64,000 nt of DNA from Schistosoma haematobium (taxonomy: Eukaryota; Platyhelminthes; Trematoda; Strigeidida; Schistosomatidae), in assembly GCF_000699445.3 (NCBI RefSeq), contig NC_067196.1, positions 71,183,864-71,247,863 of the forward strand, in the 5' to 3' direction. Shown one piece after another: positions 1 through 11,935 of the stretch. Under the pieces are notes generated by a model. It was not told where the DNA came from. It worked only from the letters and a program-made list of their open reading frames with translations, and made no database searches. The translations under genes were made by a program, and so were the position numbers. Position 1 is the stretch's first letter. The number at the start of each line of letters is the position of its first letter.

Positions 1-44
1 ACTTATATCTGTCAGAATAAGTAGCATACACCACAATATAACCG
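1..44 (+). repeat. End of dispersed repeat family C
   Basis: The first bases (acttatatctgtca ... caccacaatat) match 58416-58454 and, inverted, the region near 13456-13490. The rest of this copy lies upstream of the window. Confidence 0.6.
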
Positions 45-130
45 TACATTTTTTAAATATCTTGATATAACAGTGTTGAATTATCCGATAATAGAATCTT
101 TAATGAACTAACATTTATCTCATGGAAGTG

Positions 131-134
<4 letters not shown>

Positions 135-170
<36 letters not shown>
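135..170. repeat. TA dinucleotide microsatellite
   Basis: Uninterrupted (TA)n of about 36 bases. Confidence 0.95.
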
Positions 171-175
<5 letters not shown>

Positions 176-527
176 AAAAAAAATCATTCCTATTAAAACG
201 CATATTGTATGTTTACATCATCTATTGATTAAATGATCATAGGTTATTTACAAAATAATTTAATGGAACCTTTAAGTTTTCATTAAGAATGAATAAATAG
301 TTCTCCTGTTTATTGATCCAATACTAATATATTTTAAGAGTGTGTACAGTGATTTACGTAAAGTAAAATGTATTGATGAGAACATATGTATTTCTAATAA
401 AAAATAATGGTTACTTTAATTTGATAATGTAATAATTGTAGTATAAATGTGTTTTTCACTCTACATTAAGTAAGACCGTAATTAATGGCCTCTATAAAAT
501 GCCTTGATTCACAAACATTATAAGAAG

Positions 528-757
528 AGATGATGATGGCTAGCAATGGAATCTAGAACTCGTGTTTTTATCTTATTCGTGACTAGTTTTAACTCAGTAT
601 CGAAGTGGATAACTCGGTAGTGTTTGGAGCGAATAATAGCGGGTTCGAGTCCTGGAGTTTATATAAACTTGGGAATGAAGGTTTATCCAGCTGAAAAGTC
701 TCAAGTAAAATGAGACCCACGTCCTGGATTATACTGCTAGCTACTATCTATCTTATA
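528..757. mobile_element. Family A (Smalpha-like) degenerate pair, minus then plus
   Basis: Positions 528-585 match the reverse complement of the A-type hammerhead end (gctagcaatggaatctag). Positions 590-757 follow in plus orientation, with an A-box-like GTGGATAACTCGG, a B box GGTTCGAGTCC, and a hammerhead remnant at 683-735. Stem I (ATCCAG/CTGGAT) and an extended stem II survive, but the core reads CTGAAAA and the GAAA is gone, so the ribozyme should be dead. Confidence 0.75.
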
Positions 758-875
758 ATTGTTGATTATTGATATTAGATATCGGTAAACAAGTATAAAA
801 GTGGCTAACTCATCTGCTGTTTATGGATTTAAAAATATCATAAACTGAATGAATCAAAGTTTAAAGTGATACCAT

Positions 876-968
876 CAGTTGAAATCATGAGTCAATTGAA
901 ACTAGACCACCTTGGAAAACCTGGAAGCACTGGACGACCGTTTCGTCCCATTGTGGGACTCAGTAATA
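876..968 (-). mobile_element. Family B terminus fragment
   Basis: The inverted terminus of family B (gttgaaatcatgagtcaatt, ccttggaaaacctggaagca) continues into the reverse complement of the B hammerhead (gactggacg... GAAA strand as tttc). It stops before the CTGAGGA core. Confidence 0.75.
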
Positions 969-1286
969 GTTAACTTCATTCATGATAATATTAATGTGCA
1001 TTAATTGACAAAAAAACGATTTAATCCTACCTAAAAATTGAAATCTGTTCTAATATATGTAGTATATTAGTAGTCACTTAAAATTACTTAAATTGACCTA
1101 CAAACATGAGACATACCATGGTTAAAACTTAACAAAAATAATCATTTATAAATCTTTACTATATAAAATCTCTTTGTATCGTGTTTTTTCTTGTTAACAA
1201 ATAGAGCGCTATATAGTTCTTAAATGAATCATTAAGGATCTAATTCATAATAAATGTGATTTGAAATATTATTAATTATAAATTAT

Positions 1287-1749
1287 TATCAGAAGGGGTT
1301 TTGTGGAGATTGTAGTAATTGCAATAGTTGAGATCATGAGTTAATTGAAACTAGACCACCATGGAAAACTTGGAAGCACTGGACGGTCGTTTCGTCCTAG
1401 TGTGGGTCTACTCAGCAGTGCGCATCAACGATATTCGAACCTAGGGTCTATCAGTCTCGCGCGCAAGCGCTTAACCATTGGACCACTGAACCGGCATCCA
1501 ATGTGTTAATGTCTAACTTTAACCAATCCACGAAGTTGCGCCACCCTACACCATTGTCTTCAGTGAATTGACATCTCACCACAGACCTGGTTGAACTCCC
1601 CTGGCAAAGGATTCTCACTAAAACTCCAGGAAATACCTCTTGAATCTCGCGGGGTGCGGGAGTCCCACAATAGGACAAACCAACCTTCCAGTGCTCCCAG
1701 GTTTTCCATGGTGGTCTAGTTTCAATTAACTCATGATCTCAACTACTGA
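1287..1749 (-). mobile_element. Family B element, 463 bp, with perfect 13 bp target-site duplication
   Basis: The 13-mer aattataaattat flanks the unit at 1274-1286 and 1750-1762. The ends form inverted repeats of about 60 bases (gttgagatcatgagttaatt ... aattaactcatgatctcaac). The interior on the minus strand has tRNA-like boxes (A box GGTTCAGTGGTCCAATGG, B box GGTTCGAAT). The minus-strand hammerhead near 1376-1422 has core CTGAGTA, so it is mutated, and the plus-strand end is more decayed. Confidence 0.9.
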
Positions 1750-1823
1750 AATTATAAATTATATTTAATAATACAATATACTTCATTATATAATTTACTT
1801 TTCAATTTAATTCATTTTAATAG

Positions 1824-1956
1824 ATCGTCAAAGCTATACAAGTATTACGAATACATTTATTGGAATTACATAAAGTAAATGAATTATGTAAAGATTTCTG
1901 TTCCCGGTATATTTACAGTTTAAAATCAAAATTTCAATCAGATCCACTTATTCATG
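1824..1956 (+). CDS. PKNOX/Prep exon: second half of Meis/PKNOX N-terminal domain
   Basis: The acceptor is ttttaatag ending at 1823 and the donor is gtaagt at 1957. The 133 nt exon encodes 44 residues plus one base. It begins [15 protein letters not shown] and continues [14 protein letters not shown], which matches the second conserved block (HR2) of the Meis/PKNOX N-terminal domain used for heterodimer formation with PBC homeoproteins. The reading frame opens at a codon boundary, so the missing upstream exon should end in phase 0. The first half of the domain is absent from this window. This is the first exon visible here, so no start codon or promoter can be assigned. Confidence 0.93.
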
Positions 1957-2219
1957 GTAAGTAACATTTAAAATAAAATAAATAATGTTCAATTTGATTG
2001 TTATAATAAAAAAAGTGGAAAATATCAATTCTGTTAGGATTTCATAGTTTTGAACGAATATTCTTGTCAAATTCCTACTGTTGTTATGAAGGTAAAATTA
2101 ACTGTTTCATTATTTAACAAAAGTAATGCGTTTTATTCTGAAAGGCTGTTAATTGTGAACACAAGTCAACGTTATTAGATATCTAAGGAACACTATTCGT
2201 ATTAATTTATAGATTCACT

Positions 2220-2365
2220 GATTGTTGAGCTAAGCTGTGTGCAGAGGTTCAAATTATCTTGGTCACTTCAACAGTACTCACCCAGGAATCAAATCCAGGA
2301 GATAAAGATTCAGAGGTGAACGGCTGACCACTAGAACCATTAGGTTGGTCGCCAGTAGTAAAATT
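2220..2365 (-). repeat. Degenerate tRNA-like repeat fragment
   Basis: The reverse complement has an A-box-like TGGTTCTAGTGGTCAGCCG and a B-box-like GGATTTGATTCC, in pol III SINE spacing. Family cannot be assigned with confidence. Confidence 0.4.
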
Positions 2366-3360
2366 TCTACTTCAACCTATTCTGTAATATAGTATAACGA
2401 TCATCCAAGACTACTGATACTTATTGTTTCACTTCCGATATATCTGAACTCCAATAGTCACAACTATGATGAACATAACCTACAGGTTATATCAATCTCT
2501 ACAAAAATCCTTCAAGTATTCACCTAATTGTTTGGAAATCAATCAACTTGAAACTTATCACAAATCTAATTGAATCGTATCTATATCCTTTTTTTAAATA
2601 ATGCGTTCATCTGTATCGAATTTTATAAATGTGTACTGATTGACAAGTTCTGAACATTTATCGCATACATTCGTATTATAATAGAAACCGGGAAATGATT
2701 TACAAAGTTTCTAATTATCCTCCCGCCATGCAGATAAATATAACCTTTCTGAATTAATATATCTAGTCTTGAAAATCAATTATTAACGATTCTGTAGGTA
2801 GGTTTCTAAGTCAATATTGATAATGTAACTTCCTTTTGAACAAATTAAGTTTTGGTTACTCCCTTTCATTTACTTTTTTTTGTTTTTGTGTTGTCTCTCC
2901 TGATTCTCGATTAGTCTACTGCCGTCATATTTATTATCACTTCATTCGAAATTTACGCGAACATGATAACTTGAGTTAATTTACTGTAATAGTTGGTTGA
3001 ATGCAATCATTTACAAGTTCAAAACAAGTTTCATGCTAGTTGAGGCTTTTCAGTAAGACTTCCTAGTAATATTGAGAAACTCGATAATCAGCAGAAATTC
3101 AGATCCATATAAACAATTATGACGGTCAAAAGCATTATCATTGAGCTAATCGATTTTAAGTATCTGTACTAATTGATCACTTAATAATACTCAATGTTAT
3201 AATTAGTCATAAGTGATGATCAAATTCTGCTTACTACATTTTAATATACCCAGAAGCTTAAGACTGATTGATAATAGCTTGTTTTCATACTTAATGCTTA
3301 GACGTAAACTCCACAAAATTCTTTAATCAGATTATCTTTTATAATAAGTAATTATTATCA

Positions 3361-3806
3361 GAATGGGTTTTGTGGAGATTGTAGTAATTGCAATAGTTGA
3401 GATCATGAGTTAGTTGAAACTAGACCACCATGGAAAACTTGGAAGCACTGGACGGTCGTTTCGTCCTATTTTGGGACTCCTCAGTAGTGTGCATCTACGA
3501 TCTCGCCCCTGCGAGATTCGAACCTAGGGCCTATCAGTCTCGCGCCAGGCGCTTAACCATTGGACCACTGAACCGGCATCCAATGTGTTAATGTCTAGCT
3601 TCAACCAATCCACGAAATTGCACCACCGTCCACCATTGTCTTCAGTGAGTTACCATATCACCACAGACCTGGTTGAACTCCACTGGTAAAGGATTTCCAC
3701 TAGAACTCCAGGAGTATCTCCTGATGTCAGTCACTAATGAGCAGGTGCTTCCAGGTTTTCTATAGTGGTCTAGCTTCAATTGACTCATGATTTTAACTGG
3801 TGATAG
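3361..3806 (-). mobile_element. Family B element, 446 bp, with perfect 13 bp target-site duplication
   Basis: The 13-mer gtaattattatca lies at 3348-3360 and 3807-3819. The termini are inverted (catgagttagttgaaactag / ctagcttcaattgactcatg). The minus strand carries tRNA-like boxes and an intact-core hammerhead at 3446-3489. The right terminus has lost its hammerhead by deletion. Confidence 0.9.
3446..3489 (-). ncRNA. B-type hammerhead motif with intact core
   Basis: On the minus strand the motif reads stem I CACTA, CTGAGGA, stem II GTCC/GGAC, GAAA, CGACCGTC as a minimal stem III with GTC cleavage triplet, then CAGTG. One A/C mismatch next to the core weakens stem I. All catalytic core positions match the hammerhead consensus. 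Confidence 0.7.
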
Positions 3807-4380
3807 GTAATTATTATCAACAATATATTCATTCTATAAACTCAATGTTATTTCAGTCATTTAATCATTATACTAATAGTAGACAAACAAAAACAAATCT
3901 TCTACTACACATATTGTTTCATCCAAACACCTTTCGGTTACTTTTTGTTTCTATCTGTCATGTTAACTTGAGTGAAATTATTGACTGAACAGTATTAACA
4001 TGTTATAATTTCCTGTGAACAACTTTCTCAACAAATTGAATATTAAAAAAACAATGAAAGGAATCAAAATAAAAGTTACCTACAACTCTTTTTGACTAAA
4101 TTGTACTTGATACATACGTATCATGGATTCATTTATACAAGTAATATTATTATTATTACTATTATTATTATTGTGAATTTATTCCGATTGATTATCCTGT
4201 TGTTTTGTTTTATATAGAAAACAAAAAATGATTATCATTTCTATTATTTAAAATAAAGTTACATTTATTCTTTAGAATTTCTCAATTTTTTTTAGAAAAG
4301 AAAAAAAGTTTTCATGTGGGTACACATAGATAATTTAGTTGTCCAAATTAATTTAAGTGAAGTGGAAGCTACTACTATTA

Positions 4381-4450
4381 CCATTATTGTTATTATTATT
4401 AGTAGTAGTAGTAATAATAATAATAATAGTAATGGTAATGGTAATGATAA
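4381..4450. repeat. ATT/AGT/AAT trinucleotide-rich tract
   Basis: Runs of ATT, AGT and AAT triplets give a spurious Ser/Asn-rich open frame. No gene is supported. Confidence 0.85.
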
Positions 4451-5551
4451 TAGCTATTCTTTTCTGAGAAGCGAACGCCGACACGTATTCACTTACATTC
4501 TTCGTCTATATGTCTAACTAAATATGTCTCTCTCTATATGTGTCATAATTTTTAACTCACACTTTTGAATGTCTTTATTTCATGTTTGAAATAGTATTTA
4601 TTTCCGCCATCACTTTCGTATAATATTAGATTATTATTTTATATTTTTTAGTTTTTTACTATATTCATATTGATGTTGTTGTTCGTGATGGTGGCACTGG
4701 TATTATAGTAGATTTGAGGGAGGGCCATGAAAAAAATAGATAAATAGACGATTGAATATATGGAAGGATGGATGGACGGACGAAAGAAGTTGACTAACTG
4801 ACTGACTGAGTGACTGCTTAGCTGAATAACTAGATGAATATAATGTACTAAATCGACTGGGCGGACAAAATAGAAAACGGAAGCCGATTTCACAACGAGG
4901 ACAAGAACTTAACTATAGACAAAACTATTATCATCATTATTATTGCCATTATTAATATACTGATAAATACTAATATTAGCAACATAAGAACTAGTAGCCT
5001 GTTTCCATGACATTCTTCTTTTCCGGCTTTTTTTCTTTTAATATGTCATCTAGCATATAAACCTTAATTCTTATTAAAAACGAAAACGCATAATTGTAAA
5101 CTACTGGATGAAAAATCCGATTATGCATAGGAAATCACTGATCAATAATAACATAATCAATAAGAAAAGGTAAATCACAAGCTTAAGTGTTCTATAAATA
5201 TTAACAGTTTATGGAATTAGAGAAGTGGTGTTTCGTTTCTTAATCATCGACCTTCGTCAATCTTTTCGAGAAAATCAATATTCGCTCCAAATTTCACCAA
5301 ATTATTTGAACTTAAACAATGAATATGACTTACCGGTTTATCCTAAGCAGGAAAGTAAAAATTCAAAATTTTATTACTAGACCTGATTGATGGTCAAATT
5401 TAAATTTTATTGAGGCCTGTTAACTACATTTAATTTTTTCAGTTCTGTTGCTTATATGAACTATAAAACACAGATATGTATTAATTAAGGTCATTTAGTC
5501 TTTTCGTTTTCGGTCAAACTTAATTAGTCATTTGAATGTTAAGCATCACTT

Positions 5552-5640
5552 AAAATTCATGAATGTCCTTGGCTCGATCCCCGGCAAATACATACTTCTG
5601 AGGGATCCAACATTATGACGAAACATATTACCACTACTTT
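5552..5640 (+). mobile_element. Degenerate family B fragment
   Basis: A B-box-like GGCTCGATCCCC is followed at the family B distance by ttctgagggatcc and GACGAAAC, a decayed hammerhead core. Stems are lost. Confidence 0.45.
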
Positions 5641-7613
5641 CTAGTTTTTTAGTAACTGTTTTACTATAATCATTCGAAGATGTAGTGCATGAAATTCGAT
5701 AATCAGTATAAACCCTCTATACTGAATAGATTTGAATATGTAATGAAAGCTATCAGTTTTATTTCTGTCTAAGATACATTTCAATGAGAAAATCTTATGT
5801 ACATTAAAGTAATAAAGATGATGTAATTAAGATAAATTATAGTTGGTTCATGTAAATCGTTTCGACACAGAAAACACTAAAAATATTATTTTAAAAACAA
5901 GAATAAATAGTTATATAGACATAGCGATATATACACCCCCTCTTTCACTCTCGTTTCATTCACTACCCGTCTTGCATTCAACTTTAAGTGTAAAAAATAA
6001 GAAGGCTAGTGAATTGCTTAGTAAATCACTGAATGACTGATTGAAATGTAAAACGATGCTAGAATACTAGGATCATTATGATTGACAATGAAAAAGAGTA
6101 TCATGATTGACATTCAAGTGTATATTTTTTTCGGACAAATTACTTTCATATATATATAGTTTATGCACGCGATTATGATTATTCTGTCGTTGTAAGCATT
6201 TGTAGATTTTCAAAAAAATCAGTACGTATATGCTTATGTTTATAAGTATATAGATTGTATATTTATGTAAGTGCTGATAGAAAAGTAAAGTATCAAATAA
6301 TGGACAAAATAGTAATCCGTATACTAGATACAGGGTAAACTATACACACCCGTACATTTGTACACGTACAAACATACATGAAAATAATTTTTCCTTTAAA
6401 AAACGCGTAACTTTCGATAAGCAGACAAAAGAAAATCATAAAACGAAAAAAAAATTTTTTCTTTTCACTTTCTTCAATATATCTCAATAGAAAATCCTAT
6501 TCGGTTTAAAAATCATAGAAAATTAGTTAATGCTTTTTTCGTTGTTTGGAATATCCATTTACATTAAGACTGTCTTGAGTTGAATAAATAAATAAAATGC
6601 TGTCTAAATATAGTAATTTATGGCGTATACATTCATTATTGTTATAATCCAGTCTTGGATTATTAGTCCTCATCTTCTTGTTTTCTTTTTTTAAACAAAG
6701 AAGTATACTGTAATTAGTAAACGTTGTCATAGTTACTTGTGTAGCGCAATAGTTATAATATTATATAACGCTTGTAGTAGATGAACACTAATGTTTTTCA
6801 TCTATGAGCTGGCTTTGTAGCACAGAAGGTTAGATAGGTTAAATATAAATCAAGAAATTATTCATTTTTATTTGAGAAAACTATCCATTGAAATACTGTA
6901 CTGATCTTATATGTTGCATGTCATTTTAAACTTCTATCATGATTGAAAAAAATAAAAGGAGTTTTGATTTTGAAATATTCTTTCAGTTTATCAATGTATG
7001 TAGTAATCAGTCATTTTTTCAAGGTTCTATCTAATATTGGATTATAGGTTATTTGAAAATGAATAGAACTTCTGTACAACATGACAATAGGCAAAAGTAA
7101 GGTCATTTAAATACATGCAGTTATGAAGTATGTACATAAAACTTATACATAACCTTCAATGGTTCATTTGCATTATTCGATGTGTTCCAAAATCTGAACT
7201 GTTTTCTCTAAGTGCTCCGTCAACGCCGTGTACTTAAACCCTTCACTCTATCTGAAAATTGTTGCAATTTCGAGGTTACGTTCAGCTACACTACTTATAA
7301 ACGTCTTTGTGAATATTGCCCACTACACCTCTACCATCATCTATCTCTTATAGATATAAATAAAGTAGATTTTAGAGAGTTAATCTTAATAAATATTAAA
7401 TAAACTTTCATCAATTTAGAAATCAGTTGATTCAATAATAAATTTTATTAAAATCAGGGTGCTGTATTTACTTTTGCCAACTGCTAAAAAAGTATAAACT
7501 TTGTTGGTAGGTATAATCCATCATCTGTTTACAAAAATACTGTTTCAATCCTACTAATTATAACATACAACATAGACGTATAAATACTAAGCAAATGAAT
7601 AATAGAATAATTA

Positions 7614-8092
7614 ATATCAGATGGATTTTGTGGATATTATAGTAATTTCAATGGTTAAGATCATGAGTCACTTGAAGCTAGACCATCATGGAAAACCTGG
7701 AATCACTGGATGGCCGTTCCGTTCTAGTGTGGGTCTACTCAGTAGTGCGCATCCACGACCTCTCCCCCTGTGAGACTCGAACCTAGGACCTACTGGTTTC
7801 GCGCGCGAGCACTTAACCACTAGACCACTGAGCCGGCATCCGACGGTGTTAATTTCTAACTTCAACTAAACCACGGATTGATCGACGCATCTACCATTGT
7901 CTTCAGTGAGTTACTATCTCACCACAGACATGGTTGAACTCCACTAGTCACTGCTTCTCACTAGAACTCTAGGATATACCTCTTGAAGCCAGTAACTAGT
8001 GAGCATATGAGCATAGGACGGAACGGCCGCCCAGTGCTTCCAGGTTTTCCATGGTGGTCTAGCTTCAACTGACTCATGATCTTAACCATTAA
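7614..8092 (-). mobile_element. Family B element, 479 bp, with perfect 13 bp target-site duplication
   Basis: The 13-mer aatagaataatta lies at 7601-7613 and 8093-8105. The inverted termini, tRNA-like A/B boxes on the minus strand (B box GGTTCGAGTC) and the hammerhead region near 7704-7750 are all recognisable. The hammerhead core reads CTGAGTA and GGAA, so it is inactive by prediction. Confidence 0.9.
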
Positions 8093-8764
8093 AATAGAAT
8101 AATTATCATTAGCAAGTTCAGAATAGTGATTTTGTGGATTAAAAAAAGTATTCGTTTATCACTCCTTAGTAATACTCAGTCTAAACGCTTGTGAATGTAG
8201 TTATTTCATGATCAATTTTTTCGGGTAAAAAAGTCAATTATGATTGACATCCTAATTAATTCAGATAGTACATAGGATTACTCGTTGTACAACAATGTAC
8301 TAATGAAATATATTACCATGCTTTGCTTTATAAATTAAATACCTTATTTTAAATTATAGAATAATGGGTTTATTTTGGAGAAATCTTAATATCAATTAAT
8401 AGAATTATATCTAAGTAAATGGTCTAACATTTACTCAGTATTTTTTCCCCACATATGATTAATTTAGGGATATTTTTAAATTAATTTAGATTATCATACT
8501 TTATAGTTTAATTCCTATATCACCATAAATCTTTAATATAACTTCATATTTTGGTTGGATATATCTTAAATTAAGAGATAAAGGCATCTAAGAAAAATTT
8601 GTTACGCTTACGATTTTTCCAATGTTACTTGTGACTTTATTTTCATCAAAAGCTGTTATCATCTAAAAATAATTACTGGTATTCAGAAAAGATTGTCTAT
8701 GACTCAAATAGATCAAGACTACAATGTTCGTACTATATCATAACATAGTTTGATCCCTACTTGA

Positions 8765-8850
8765 ATTGAGAATGCACTCTGCGGATGAATCCCATAGTGA
8801 GATGAAACAGCTATTCAATCCTTCCTGGTTTTCAATCGTTATATATCTTA
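8765..8850 (+). mobile_element. Degenerate family B fragment
   Basis: The stretch ctctgcggatgaatcccata, gagatgaaac and ttcctggttttcaat follows the family B hammerhead-to-terminus order with many substitutions. Confidence 0.4.
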
Positions 8851-10610
8851 GGCCGGTTTGTGATCTCAATAACACTCGGTAATCTATAAAAATCCTCTAC
8901 AATTATATTTACATATAGTTGAAAAGGTTTGTTAATGACATAAGATAATGATAATGCTATTTGAAGTTTATCAAAGTTCATATCAATTATGGATTTTAAT
9001 GTGATTTCAATAAACTAAGAAATTAACTAACAACTAGTGTTAATAAAACGTTATCAATCTTACCAAACTGTTGAATGAATAAATACTAATGTAAAAACAA
9101 AACAACACATTTTACCGGTAAAAGCACATTAAAAACGCTACATACAACAAAATAAATGGTGATTAAAGTATTATAACCATTAATCACTACAGGTATGTAA
9201 TAATATCAGAATCAATCAGTTTACTATGCATTATGATACCCTGAAATGTCGATGACTTTCTATGTTAATAGTTTCATAGTTTTATGCTTGTTATATGATT
9301 TAGTCATATTGATTCAATTCTATCCTAATATTAAAAATGAAATAATATTGAATGGTGTTTATTAGTTTGTCAGATGTTTTATTGGGATACATCGTTGTTT
9401 TGCTATTTACTGAATAAATACTGTAACTACAATCAAATGATTATTTACTATGTTTTTCGAAACAAATAATCACCATCTGTCTATCCTAGTACCATACATT
9501 TATTACAACAGCAATTTGACTATTGATCTGTATTTCTGAGTTTATTTTTGAGAAATATTTTTCTCGTCTTTTTACTTATATTCATACAGGACAAATATGT
9601 GTATCTACCTACAAGCACTATTGTAAAGATGGCGACTACATCAGATTGAATTAGTGAACACGAAAGGTTATTGATAATTTTTTCTTTTTTTTTAACAACA
9701 ACCTATCAATATCATCCTTAAAATCTTTACCGTCATCATTATAATCAAATCATTTCTCTTTGTAACATCATATTAGTAAATGGAGAAAGGAAGAAATAAA
9801 TATAAAGAGATAGAATTCTAGTGACCACGCCTCATAAGTGCTATGACCTTTAAGTGAAAAGATAAACAAAATATTTATATTATATTTCTTTTTTCACAAA
9901 GCTATTGTGTCAATTCATATATTTTGAATTCATAATACACGCGATAAGGTCCCAGTTGATGAATTACACTAAACTAATGGATAGATTTACTCCTTTTTGT
10001 AATTTCAGACTTGTGCCATCTTAATATATGAGTATATGGAATCAATTTGTAAATAATCGTGCATGATTTTTTAAAACAAACAAACAAAATCCTACCCGCA
10101 TATGATAAAGTTTATTCCTACTAACTGTTTCAAATTCATCTGTATTTGTTTCAGTAGTGTATACACTGTTCTACACATCATTTCCCTCTTTTATTCTTTC
10201 ATATTAGTGACCTTGATGATAAGTTACTGACTCAGTATGAGCCCTTATTTCTTTCTATTGGTTATAATTTAATTTATAAAGAATACAATAATAAGCCTTT
10301 ATATCTTTTTCATATATTTCAATTATTTTTAAAGGAAGGGTTATATTGAATATATTTTAAAGTCCAGTTCTGATGACATCCTTGAATAAAGTTATATAAA
10401 TAATATTCTTTTCGCCTCAGGAATAAATTACCCTTAACCTATTTGACTTGATAGTTATTAATGGGATTTTGCAATTACTTCTTCTCTACTGAATTATTTT
10501 CTCCTATTAGTTATTTTTTTAATTTCATTTCTTTCCCCAGTTTCATGTCTTTTTGTTATATACATATACACAATTAATTTGAGAATTATTACATACTCAT
10601 AATATTAAAT

Positions 10611-10985
10611 TCACTTGGTATTGTTTACTTGAATCTTCTCATTGATGTTTAGGACTGCATTTGATCAGTTCAGTGAATTAAGACAATATCGAGGCAATAT
10701 GCACAGGTTACACATATGCTAATAAGAGACTGATCGATTTCAGTCCCAAATTTCAATAGGAAGATTGAAGTAAACAATACCAGATGAATTTAAACTTCAC
10801 CCCATTGCACAAGCAAATGGTTATCAGAACTCAGTAGCTAAGTTGAGAACGCTATGGCGTTTGGAATGAACGGCACTGGGTTCGAGTCCCGAGGTGAACA
10901 TTATGTGACGCAGGTACATCCAGCCGACGGGTCCCAAACAGGACGAAACACGCGTCCTGGATTCCGCCGCTAGCCACAATACTTG
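10611..10985 (+). mobile_element. Family A (Smalpha-like) element with head-to-head arm
   Basis: The first 55 bases or so (cttggtattgtttacttg ... ggactgcatttgatcag) are the reverse complement of material that follows in plus orientation at about 10720-10785. Then come a pol III-like B box GGTTCGAGTCC near 10880 and a hammerhead at 10918-10963. The family is tRNA-related and corresponds to schistosome Smalpha, known to encode hammerhead ribozymes. Confidence 0.85.
10918..10963 (+). ncRNA. Smalpha-type hammerhead motif, core mutated
   Basis: Stem I is ATCCAG/CTGGAT, stem II GTCC/GGAC, GAAA is intact, and the cleavage triplet is GTC. The first conserved core strand reads CCGACGG instead of CTGACGA. 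These two core changes predict little or no activity. Confidence 0.7.
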
Positions 10986-11834
10986 TAGCCTTGTTTTAAA
11001 AGATTGTAGTTATCTAATAGAGGCAACTTAAAAAATATAATCATTATCTTTATAATCAATCATCTCAGGTTAATATAACCAACAGGATAGGGTGAAGCTC
11101 AATAAAGTTAAATTAATATTGGAACAGATATTAGATCATTCTAAAAATTAGAAAAAATTGTTTATCTACAAGGGATTTACTGAATGAACATATTTGATAA
11201 GAATATCACTGCCATGTTATATCAAATTGAAGTTCGATAAAAAAACACATGATCTCATCATTTCGTTGTTAATAACTGAAGAAAAAAGATAAATTATAGT
11301 TATTTTAATGTATATTGTAAATGATCCTGATCTAGATATATCTGATGACTTAGTTGGATCACTGTCAGAGTAGATATTAAGAGAAAAGGACATTAGGTGT
11401 CATAAAATACATATTTAGTATATGCATTGAATTGATTGCAATTCATTTTGTTGGAAGTGTCTTTCAAATCAATGAAGTTCATGCCTTTGCAAAAATCATT
11501 TTACCCACACTACTTAGTTTGTCAGTCACAGGTGTTACAAAGTTAAGAAACTGAGATGTAACGAGATCTTGTGTAAGACGGATTTTCATATGATAGTCAA
11601 ACAATGTAGAGGAACTAGGATTATTCTGATAGAATATTTTGATGATTGTTCATTAGAAATAACTAAGAGATCTGGAACCCTCTAGGTACAATTCATTTTT
11701 CGATAATTTGAATGAAATGAAAAAAAAATATTGGCACGAAATGTAACAAGGTTTAGCTGTGGTGAATAATGAATGCAACAGATAATTTATATTAAATCTG
11801 AATTGTGACTAATAATGCCAGTTGAATGTATCAA

Positions 11835-11935
11835 CATCCTAGTGTTGATGTTCGCACTGAAATTCGAGCCTTGTACCTGTCGTTTCAAACGCTAGCGTGT
11901 TATCCACTGATCTACTGAATCTAGGTATTTACTAA
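11835..11935 (-). mobile_element. Degenerate family A tRNA-like fragment
   Basis: The reverse complement shows an A-box-like GGATAACACGCTAGCG and a weak B-box region (GGCTCGAATTTC), in the same order and spacing as better family A copies. No hammerhead remains. Confidence 0.5.

Noticed and set aside
4314..4517. Ser/Asn-rich 67-codon frame
   Set aside because: It is produced by a trinucleotide repeat tract, with no start context, splice signals or homology.
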